Part shown: piece by piece, positions 43,148 to 50,503 of the stretch
Layout: each line of letters starts with the position of its first letter
How positions within the stretch are numbered: position 1 is the first letter of the stretch
Origin: an uncultured Bacilli bacterium
GTDB taxonomy: Bacteria > Bacillota_I > Bacilli_A > RF39 > UBA660
Direction of reading: 5' to 3'
Length of the DNA: 64,000 nucleotides
Assembly (NCBI GenBank): GCA_934090735.1
Contig: CAKOJR010000002.1
Span: forward strand, 124,001-188,000
The notes under the pieces: model-generated
Seen by the model: only the letters and a program-made list of their open reading frames with translations
Told to the model about the DNA's origin: nothing
Databases searched by the model: none
Made by a program: the position numbers and the translations under genes

Positions 43148-46100
43148 CTACTTTCCTAAATATTCTTTCATTTTTTTATGTTTCTTACGAACTACTATTA
43201 TTATACCCGCTCCTAGAATAATTACACTACCAATTAATACGGCGGTAATTTCTAGTGTTTTGTTGTAACTATCTTTTTGAATATCTATTGAGTAGATATT
43301 TGTAGCTCCGTTTTCAGCAACTACTTTGATTCTTACTGTACTAAATCCAGTTAATGAGTTATTACCATACATGTATACTTCAGATCTATTACTTGTAGGT
43401 GTTGCTGTTATGATTAAGCTCTTTTCTCTTTTGATTTTGACTGTGTAGTCTAGTTTTTCTGGAGAGAAGTCAATTCCATAATTTTTAACTGTTAATGATG
43501 AAAGAGTAACGTCGTTAGATATTTCTAAACCAGCTTCTTTTCTGATTACTGTTACAGTATATGTTTTTGTTAATTTACCATTTTTGACAGTTATTTTTAG
43601 GTTATTAGCACCAACTTTAAGGCCTCTATCACCTTCAACTTCAGCAAAGGCATTATCGCTTTCTGGGAAGGCGTATACGTTTACTGATGAGTATTCATAT
43701 GGAACGGTTACTGCGTATTCATAAATTTCTTTATTAAAGTCAATTGCTGTTCCTTCGATTGTTAGTGTGTCTAAGTAAGCACTTGTACTAGTTTCTTCTT
43801 CAGCACCTTTTTTAATGAATGTTAGAACGTAACTTCTTGTGATACCAGATTCACTGATTACTTCAAGTACTGATGTGGTAATGTCTTCGGTTAGTTCTAC
43901 TTCACGAGGTTCATTTCCTTCAACGAATGATGAAGTATCACTAGCAAGTGTACCATTAATACTTACCTTTTTAGTGTTCTTTGGTACTTCAATGTTGTAG
44001 TCTGTTACATATGGGTCAAATTCAATTTTTCCTTTACTTACTGTTAAGTCTGTTAGTAAGTTGTTTGAAACTCTGTCATCTGTTCTTGTTGCGATGATTG
44101 TATAAGTTCTTACTTTGCCAGATTTGTTTTTAATTTTGATTAAGATTTTATTTTCGCCATATTCTAGATTTACTGTTCTTGGTTCATAGCCTTCAACGTA
44201 TGAAGCGTCGTCGCTAGTAAGAGTTGCAAATACACTTATTTTATCACTGTTAACTTCGATTTTGTAACCCATTGATAATGAGTCGAAACCAGCTAAAGCT
44301 TTGTCATTTTTAAGTCTATTTGATAGGAGTGAGTAACCACTTGGCATTACGTCTAAATAAGCATTTTCACCTTCAATACTATTTAAGGTTACTGCTACAT
44401 CATTAGCATCTTTAACACTTAGTGATTCAAGAGTGTTTGTAATATCAGCGTCATGAACGATTGCAAACATTGGTCTACTTAAGATACCTTGGTCATCTCT
44501 AACCCATGCATAGTATAGACCAGCAGGTTTTTGTTCATATGCTATTGTGTTAGCATCAGCAAAGTCTTTCCAAACGCTATCCACTGTTGGATTTGATGAA
44601 TCATCTAGATAGTAACTTTTAACATCATTAGAAATTTTTCTTCCTTTTACAGTGATTGTTCCTAATCCTTGATTTAGTAGTGATGCGGAAATTTCAACAG
44701 CAGGTCTTGTACCATTTGAGCAAGATACTAGGTATGTTTTATGACATGTTCCGTTTTTAACTTTATTACATGTATTTTCAGTTTGTTCTACTGGATTTTG
44801 TGTATAATCTTTTGCACATGTGAACATGTCCATTACGTCGATATTTTCAACAATTTTATTATCTTTCTTTTCATAACAGATATTTATTTTTTTACTTACA
44901 TCTGTTACATCAGTTTGTTTTTCACTTGACTTACAGTCTTTTTCACCGTCACCATTAAGAGCGTTACATTCATCTTCATTTTGTGCTGATTCATCAATTT
45001 CGTATTTATCTGATAGGTCTTCTTCTGACCAAATATATTCGTCTTTATCTTCATTATAGTAGCATCTAGCTTCTACTGGTTTTTCGTCTTCTGGTGCACA
45101 TGATGATTTATCAATTTGTCTAGCTGTTAAATCGTTACGATATACGTAGCCTTCGGTGCCATCATAAGTTACTTTACAATATTGACCATTTGAATAAGCA
45201 CAAGCTTCTGTCATGTTTCCAGAAATTTTTACTGATTCTGCACACGGAATATTATTGTCAGATGAACCACCAATGTCTCCTGTGTTTGTATATAAAGGGG
45301 TAGATCTTAAAGTATATCTTGTTTGTTCTTTACAACTTGCAGGTATAGCATCAAAGCTTACTACTAACTGATTACGATAAACTTTAGTAGTTGTGTTTAC
45401 TGATACACCATTTACTTTAGTAATCGTACATGTTGGGTTAGCACTTGAAGATGCTGTTTCACATGTAGTTACATAAACTTCATCACCACATGAAACTTTA
45501 TATCCACCAGCTGAAGCATTTTCTTTAGCATATCTTATTGCATTAACAGGTTCAGTATTTGGTGTTGGTGTTGGCACAGGAGTTACTGGAGAAGGTGATG
45601 GAGTGGTTGAAGTAGACTTCCACTGTGCATAATATGCTGTATCAGAGTTGTGTACTACGCCTCTTCCTGGCTGTACATATGATGAACAAGCTTTTGCATT
45701 TTTACAATATCCTAAAAATTTATAATTTGATCTTGTTGGTGTTGGCATATCGATTGCACATGAGGTGCTATTGCATGTTTTTGTTTGAATGGATTCACCT
45801 GTATTATAAAATGTTCCACCGTTTCCATTAAATACTACTTCGAAAGAATTTGTTGATTGCCATTGTGCATAGTATGTGGCAGCTGCACTATGTACTACGC
45901 CTCTTCCTGGTTGTACATATTTTGAACATGTTTTTGCATTTTTACAATATCCTAAAAACTTATAATTTTTTCTTGTTGGTGTTGGCATATCGATTGCACA
46001 TGAGGTGCTATTACAGGTTTTTGTTTGAGTGGATTCGCCTGTATTATAAAATGTTCCACCATTTCCATTAAATACTACTTTGAAAGAATTTGCTGAGCTA

Positions 46101-47140
46101 CATTCTGATGGCTTTGTTGTATTATAATATTTTGAATTTAATCCTGAATATGTTTTTCCATTATATGTAAATGAACATATTGCTCCTTGAGAGTTTCCAT
46201 TACATGTTGTTACTTTTATTTCTGAACATTTTTTGATTGTTTCATTACTTCCAGAACTGTTTTTTACTGTTGTATCTGATGTTATCCATGCAGTTTTATT
46301 TACTACATTGCCGTCACCAGTTACTGTAATATTAACAGTCACTTCGGTTTTTTGAAATGCATAATAAAGTTTAATCTTTGCGGTTCCGGGGCTTATACCT
46401 TTGACATTATTATACAAGCCAGAAGTGTTTGCAAAATGCTCTACTGAAATAAAATTGTTGCCTTGTAAAATATCATAAGTTCCAGAAGTTGCGCTAGAAC
46501 CAGTTCCATAACCACATGCTAATGCCACTTTACTTCTTATTTCTAATGAATCACCTGCTTTAATGCTATAATTAAACGTCTCACCGCCCTTACAATAATT
46601 ACTGCACTTGGATAAGACCGTTCTGCAGGAATAACTAGCAGAGGCTTCACAAATGCTTGCGGGAATATCTGAACAGCTTTGTGCTGTTTTTGTTTGACAG
46701 GTACTATCTATTTTAGTTGCTGAATATTCATCCGTTTTAGTTTTGCATGTTTTGGATTTTACTTTGTATACTGTTGCTTTATACTGGTTATTACTTTTTT
46801 CTATTACATAGCATGCATCAGTATTATTTATTGACATACTGTTAGATTCACATTTCAAGTATTTGTTAACCATGGTTTCTAATTTGTCTTTTCTTGAATG
46901 AAATTTTGTTTCAACAACTTTTGTTTTATCTGGTGTTGCATACCAAAGTTTACAAGTTTTGCATTGATAATAAGTATATGGTCCTAATGCTGCTAATGCG
47001 TTTGAATCATTATCAATTGTTTCAAATTGACCATTTGAATTTTCCGCTTTATTATCACTTAAACTTATCTTACTTATACTAAAAAATAATATAGGTAAAA
47101 TTAGTAGTAATAATAAATATAGATATTTTTTCTTTTTCAT
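43148..47140 (-). CDS. Giant Cys-rich surface protein: InlB-type repeats and cadherin-like domains
   Basis: A 1330-residue extracellular protein with a signal peptide (about 1-25) and an N-terminal domain of about 320 residues with more than 20 cysteines. Two tandem Listeria-Bacteroides (InlB B-type) repeats lie at about 351-510, each with GNGGTF and YYAQW. A Pro/Thr linker (SPSPVTPVPTPTP) is followed by Cys-rich and SH3-like segments to about 880, four cadherin-like beta-sandwich domains (about 895-1290), a membrane helix (about 1297-1318) and a KKHKKMKEYLGK tail. It is probably an adhesin or the exposed part of the secretion machine. It is first in the locus, behind a good promoter. Confidence 0.82.
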   Translation of the reverse strand: MKKKKYLYLLLLLILPILFFSISKISLSDNKAENSNGQFETIDNDSNALAALGPYTYYQCKTCKLWYATPDKTKVVETKFHSRKDKLETMVNKYLKCESNSMSINNTDACYVIEKSNNQYKATVYKVKSKTCKTKTDEYSATKIDSTCQTKTAQSCSDIPASICEASASYSCRTVLSKCSNYCKGGETFNYSIKAGDSLEIRSKVALACGYGTGSSATSGTYDILQGNNFISVEHFANTSGLYNNVKGISPGTAKIKLYYAFQKTEVTVNITVTGDGNVVNKTAWITSDTTVKNSSGSNETIKKCSEIKVTTCNGNSQGAICSFTYNGKTYSGLNSKYYNTTKPSECSSANSFKVVFNGNGGTFYNTGESTQTKTCNSTSCAIDMPTPTRKNYKFLGYCKNAKTCSKYVQPGRGVVHSAAATYYAQWQSTNSFEVVFNGNGGTFYNTGESIQTKTCNSTSCAIDMPTPTRSNYKFLGYCKNAKACSSYVQPGRGVVHNSDTAYYAQWKSTSTTPSPSPVTPVPTPTPNTEPVNAIRYAKENASAGGYKVSCGDEVYVTTCETASSSANPTCTITKVNGVSVNTTTKVYRNQLVVSFDAIPASCKEQTRYTLRSTPLYTNTGDIGGSSDNNIPCAESVKISGNMTEACAYSNGQYCKVTYDGTEGYVYRNDLTARQIDKSSCAPEDEKPVEARCYYNEDKDEYIWSEEDLSDKYEIDESAQNEDECNALNGDGEKDCKSSEKQTDVTDVSKKINICYEKKDNKIVENIDVMDMFTCAKDYTQNPVEQTENTCNKVKNGTCHKTYLVSCSNGTRPAVEISASLLNQGLGTITVKGRKISNDVKSYYLDDSSNPTVDSVWKDFADANTIAYEQKPAGLYYAWVRDDQGILSRPMFAIVHDADITNTLESLSVKDANDVAVTLNSIEGENAYLDVMPSGYSLLSNRLKNDKALAGFDSLSMGYKIEVNSDKISVFATLTSDDASYVEGYEPRTVNLEYGENKILIKIKNKSGKVRTYTIIATRTDDRVSNNLLTDLTVSKGKIEFDPYVTDYNIEVPKNTKKVSINGTLASDTSSFVEGNEPREVELTEDITTSVLEVISESGITRSYVLTFIKKGAEEETSTSAYLDTLTIEGTAIDFNKEIYEYAVTVPYEYSSVNVYAFPESDNAFAEVEGDRGLKVGANNLKITVKNGKLTKTYTVTVIRKEAGLEISNDVTLSSLTVKNYGIDFSPEKLDYTVKIKREKSLIITATPTSNRSEVYMYGNNSLTGFSTVRIKVVAENGATNIYSIDIQKDSYNKTLEITAVLIGSVIILGAGIIIVVRKKHKKMKEYLGK
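45611..46090 (-). repeat. Two tandem 240-base repeats
   Basis: Bases 45611-45850 and 45851-46090 are about 90 percent alike and code the two 80-residue InlB-type repeats. High nucleotide identity points to recent duplication and possible copy-number change. Confidence 0.8.
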
Positions 47141-47167
47141 TTTACTCTCTCCTACTTTCTATATATT

Positions 47168-47196
47168 ATTGTAAAGCATACGTTAAAAAAAAGCAA
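47168..47196 (-). promoter_or_regulatory. Promoter of the giant surface protein
   Basis: Minus-strand TTGCTT (47191-47196), 17-base spacer, TACAAT (47168-47173), 28 bases before the ATG. Confidence 0.6.
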
Positions 47197-47281
47197 TAAA
47201 AAAGAAAGATGTCAGCTTAAATTTATGTTTTTGCACTTAAACATTAATAAAAAAAGCATTAATTATTTATTTTTGTAATAT

Positions 47282-47336
47282 AAAAAGATACATGTTTACC
47301 TTAACTTATAATGTATTATAGGTAATTAATGTATCT
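47282..47336 (-). terminator. Long hairpin after the 94-residue gene
   Basis: Minus-strand outer stem AGATACAT/ATGTATCT and inner stem TTACC/GGTAA around a 20-base loop, followed by a short T tract. The remaining 47197-47281 gap holds no gene that I can see. Confidence 0.55.
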
Positions 47337-47352
47337 CTTTTACTTACTTAAG

Positions 47353-47637
47353 TTAATTTTGAGTTAATAAAATATATTGAGCAAGTAGATTTTTAAAATT
47401 TTCTATGTATACTAGTAAAGCTTCTAAAAAGTCATCTTCACCTTCTAAACCGTTTTTCATATCTAGTATTTCCCTACTTTTCAGATAACCTAAATCAATT
47501 TTTGATTCTTCTGCTAAATTGTCGATTATAGCATTAATTTCTTTTACTGAATTTATTATTTCCATTCTTTTGTTGGGAATATCTAGTGCTTTAAAAGCTT
47601 CCATGTACTCATTAAATGCATTATTAAATTCAGTCAT
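47353..47637 (-). CDS. Small acidic helical protein, unknown
   Basis: 94 residues, mainly helical and acidic (DNLAEESKIDLGY, LEGEDDFLEALL), cytoplasmic and without cysteines. Starts in TAATG at the end of the 178-residue gene. No family recognised. The pair stands between dnaI and the secretion locus and is transcribed separately from both, so either association is possible. Confidence 0.6.
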   Translation of the reverse strand: MTEFNNAFNEYMEAFKALDIPNKRMEIINSVKEINAIIDNLAEESKIDLGYLKSREILDMKNGLEGEDDFLEALLVYIENFKNLLAQYILLTQN

Positions 47638-48164
47638 TATTTGCTTTTTCCTCCATATAAAGCATCAATTTCACTTGACTTCATATTTTCAATATTTAGT
47701 TTATCTGGTTTTTTTGCGAATAATTTGGTTACTGGAGATAAATTTTGATATCTTGCTTTAGCCCTTTTGAAAGCTAGCATTTTAGCACCTTGTTCTTTTG
47801 ATTCTTCTGCTTGCCTTTGTTCTTCTGCTTGTCTAGCTTCTAATAGTTCGTTATCTCTTTCGTAAGCAGCAGATCTTTTATCAGGGTCCATTCCACGATA
47901 ATAATCTTCTCTTTCTTTAATCTCGTCATGTTGTTTACGTTCTTCTGGTGTCATATTTTTTAGTGCTTCAGCAAGTTCTTCTTTTCTTTTTGCACTTTTT
48001 TTATAAAAATCTTCTAAGTCATCTTTTCTTCTTGCTTCTGCTAATTCTTTGTCCCATTCAGCTTCGGTCATGCCAAAATATGGATTATCGATTGGGCTTA
48101 CTCCTTCTTGATAGGCATTATCATAAAATTCTCTATCTCTTTTTAAATCTTCTTCTCTACTCAT
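47637..48164 (-). CDS. Charged coiled-coil protein, unknown
   Basis: About 175 residues, over a third charged, with predicted coiled coil at about 45-145 (EELAEALKNMTPEERKQHDE, then LLEARQAEEQRQAEES). A basic C-terminal part reads FKRAKARYQNL. It is soluble. The ATG at 48164 is six bases after GAGGTG. It has its own promoter and forms a two-gene operon with the 94-residue protein. No family recognised. Confidence 0.6.
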   Translation of the reverse strand: MSREEDLKRDREFYDNAYQEGVSPIDNPYFGMTEAEWDKELAEARRKDDLEDFYKKSAKRKEELAEALKNMTPEERKQHDEIKEREDYYRGMDPDKRSAAYERDNELLEARQAEEQRQAEESKEQGAKMLAFKRAKARYQNLSPVTKLFAKKPDKLNIENMKSSEIDALYGGKSK

Positions 48165-48188
48165 AACAAGCACCTCTTTCTTATTTTG

Positions 48189-48217
48189 ATATTATCATTA
48201 AATAATTTATTTTTCAA
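48189..48217 (-). promoter_or_regulatory. Promoter of the coiled-coil gene pair
   Basis: Minus-strand TTGAAA (48212-48217), 17-base spacer, TAATAT (48189-48194), in the gap after dnaI. Confidence 0.6.
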
Positions 48218-48240
48218 CATTTGCAGTTATTTGTTTACAC

Positions 48241-49146
48241 TTACTTTCTTCTGTTATCGCTTATTAATTCAAGATTGTCTGTTAGTTGTTTGATTCTTTC
48301 CATTATTCTTCCGGATTTTATTTGTTCTTCTGCTGTTTTGGAAGTTGCAAAGTGAGATGCTAATTCTTCTAAGTTTAGGTTTGATGTGAAAAATGTAGCT
48401 TTTTTTTCTTCCATTCGGTACTGAAGGATTGTGCCTAGAACTTCATCTCTATTCCATCCTGTTACGGTTTCAGCTCCTATATCATCAATTAGGAGTAAGT
48501 CTGCTTCTTTTAATGATTTAATTCTTGTGTAATAGTCATCATTTGTAAAGGATTCTTTAAGGCTTCTTAATAACTCTGGGTAGTAGATTATAAGGGCAGT
48601 ATAGCCTTCTTTTGATAGTTCGTTTAAAAGGGCACTTATTAGATATGTTTTACCACTACCGAATGAACCATGTAAGTATAAACCTTTTTCGAATTTACCT
48701 TCTTTAAAGTTATCATAGAATTTTTTTAGCCATTTAATTATTTTAACCCTTTTAGCATCTGTGATATCGATATTAGACATTTTAGCTGTTTTAATTTCAT
48801 ATGGCATTTCAAAGAACTCTGATTTTATTTCGGCTTTTTCTTTAAGGATTGCTTTTTTATATTTGCATGCTACATAGTTAAATGTGACATTATCTTCTTC
48901 AACGGCCGGATAGTATACTGCACCTTCTACTTTATTTTTACACATGTGAATGCTTTTACAGTTTTTGCAGTTTTCAAGTTCTTGCATAGTTCTTTCAATT
49001 TTAGATGTGTATTTATAAGCAATACTATCTTTTATTTTTAATTTTTTGACTGTTTTTTTAAATTCTTCGTTTGTAAGGGCGTGGGCATAATCTCTTTTTA
49101 GAGCATCATCTAAGTTTGGTTTTTGATATTTTTTTAGTTCTTCCAT
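48241..49146 (-). CDS. dnaI: Primosomal helicase loader DnaI
   Basis: AAA+ ATPase that loads the replicative helicase at oriC and at restart sites together with DnaB and DnaD. The 301 residues have the N-terminal helicase-binding domain with a zinc site (C60, C63, C69, C94), Walker A GSFGSGKT at 160-167, Walker B LLLIDDIGAE near 212, and sensor FFTSNL near 246. It follows dnaB by one base, the order found in Bacilli. Confidence 0.92.
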   Translation of the reverse strand: MEELKKYQKPNLDDALKRDYAHALTNEEFKKTVKKLKIKDSIAYKYTSKIERTMQELENCKNCKSIHMCKNKVEGAVYYPAVEEDNVTFNYVACKYKKAILKEKAEIKSEFFEMPYEIKTAKMSNIDITDAKRVKIIKWLKKFYDNFKEGKFEKGLYLHGSFGSGKTYLISALLNELSKEGYTALIIYYPELLRSLKESFTNDDYYTRIKSLKEADLLLIDDIGAETVTGWNRDEVLGTILQYRMEEKKATFFTSNLNLEELASHFATSKTAEEQIKSGRIMERIKQLTDNLELISDNRRK

Positions 49147-49147
49147 T

Positions 49148-50422
49148 TTATCTAAACTCCTTTAGTAGATTTTCCATTTCTTTTTGTTCTTCTTCACTTA
49201 TTTCTTCTTTTGTTTGGTCTTTGCCAAACCATACTGGAAGTTTACTTACGTTTTTGACTTCTTTTTTAGGTTTCTTTTTATATTCTTTTTCAGCTTCTTT
49301 CATGGCTTCTCTTGCTGTTTTGATTCCAAGACGGGCCCACTGACCAGCAATTGTTTCGATAAATGCTTTGGTTATTTTATTATTGTTTATCTTTAGAACA
49401 TAGTCGATAAGAACATTGATAACTGCTGGAGTCATATTTAGTTCAACTGCTAGGTATTCTAGAATTTTAAGATCTGATGCAGTTGGCGTACCTATTTTGT
49501 ATTTACTTCTTAAAAAGTCATATGGTGTTGTGTTTTCAAAAATATAAATCATTTTACCTCTACTTGATGTGTCACCATCTGGTGTTTTTAAGTGTTCTGG
49601 CTGGGTTCTATAAATTAGTGTTGGTAGTGCTCCAGTGTTATTATATTCATAATATTTTCTTACTTCTTTTTGAAGAATATCTCTATTAAGCATACCACCT
49701 TCATCAAGGCATATGCGCATAATTTCGCTCATTTTTAAAGTATCTAAGTTATAAACAAAAGCTAGGGAGTTTATTAGTTCTTTATTTTTTTTATTTAGAG
49801 TTTTTTCGTTTAGTATGTTGTTAGGAATACTGGAAGCTAAAAGGTCAAAGTCAATTAAATTAGCAACTTCTGGTTTATTTATTTCTTTATCTTTGATGTC
49901 AATTCCCGATAACATAGATGATGGAACTGAGGAAAAAGTTGTATTTATTTTCTCAGTTATTTCTTCGAAGTCAGAGTAATTAAATGTTTTCTTTTTATAG
50001 TTTTTTATTAATTCTTCATATTCGTCTTTGCCTATATTGTTGTATAAAACAATGTTTAAGATTGGATGGTTAAAGAATTCTGATGCTGATAGTGGTGCAT
50101 ATAATTCGTAAATATAGTTGTTTAATTCATCTCCGTTTTTGTAGTAAGTTCTAATTAAGCCAGTTGCTTCTAGGGCTTTTCTCGCATTTTTGATGTCTTC
50201 TAGTTTTGTTTTTAGAATAGTCATTAGATGATGATGGGTATGAGTTATGCTTGATGTTTCACTTTTATCTAGGTCACTCCATAAAGATAAGTAAAGGCTT
50301 ACTGGAAGGGCGCCAATTATGGGTTCGTACAGATTTATTAGATTTTTTTTATCATATTCAGTTAATAAAGTTTTGTTTATTACTGTGTAAAGATCTGCTG
50401 GTAGTAAGCTAATATATTTCAT
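49148..50422 (-). CDS. dnaB: Replication initiation/membrane attachment protein DnaB (Bacilli type)
   Basis: A 424-residue helicase-loading factor, unrelated to the E. coli DnaB helicase. The N-terminal winged-helix/oligomerisation domain opens LLPADLYTVIN. The C-terminal DnaB/DnaD-like (DDBH2) domain near 320-395 contains YLAVELNMTPAVINVLIDY and IAGQWARLGIKT, followed by a charged tail. It acts with DnaD and DnaI at oriC. The ATG lies behind GAGGGTG; the promoter is at 50446-50474. Presence of the pair supports assignment to Bacilli. Confidence 0.88.
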   Translation of the reverse strand: MKYISLLPADLYTVINKTLLTEYDKKNLINLYEPIIGALPVSLYLSLWSDLDKSETSSITHTHHHLMTILKTKLEDIKNARKALEATGLIRTYYKNGDELNNYIYELYAPLSASEFFNHPILNIVLYNNIGKDEYEELIKNYKKKTFNYSDFEEITEKINTTFSSVPSSMLSGIDIKDKEINKPEVANLIDFDLLASSIPNNILNEKTLNKKNKELINSLAFVYNLDTLKMSEIMRICLDEGGMLNRDILQKEVRKYYEYNNTGALPTLIYRTQPEHLKTPDGDTSSRGKMIYIFENTTPYDFLRSKYKIGTPTASDLKILEYLAVELNMTPAVINVLIDYVLKINNNKITKAFIETIAGQWARLGIKTAREAMKEAEKEYKKKPKKEVKNVSKLPVWFGKDQTKEEISEEEQKEMENLLKEFR

Positions 50423-50445
50423 GGAATCACCCTCTTCTTTTTTAT

Positions 50446-50474
50446 ATTCTACATATTTTTTAATTCATTTACAA
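50446..50474 (-). promoter_or_regulatory. dnaB-dnaI promoter
   Basis: Minus-strand TTGTAA (50469-50474), 17-base spacer, TAGAAT (50446-50451), 23 bases before dnaB. Confidence 0.55.
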
Positions 50475-50477
50475 GTT

Positions 50478-50503
50478 AAAAAAAGAAAGTTTTTGGCTTT
50501 CTT
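50478..50503 (-). terminator. Terminator after the C1 peptidase gene
   Basis: Minus-strand stem AGAAAG/CTTTCT, seven-base loop and T7 tail, at the stop codon. Confidence 0.75.

Noticed and set aside
45625..46071. Two similar plus-strand small frames
   Set aside because: They are similar only because they lie opposite the tandem 240-base repeats of the giant surface protein.
24075..47140. Integrated conjugative element or prophage
   Set aside because: No relaxase, integrase, excisionase, terminase or capsid gene, and no direct-repeat att pair seen at the borders; base composition looks like the flanks by eye.
47185..47192. A8/T8 tract in the giant protein promoter as a phase switch
   Set aside because: Runs of eight A or T are common in this AT-rich sequence, unlike the single G8 tract at 2085-2092.
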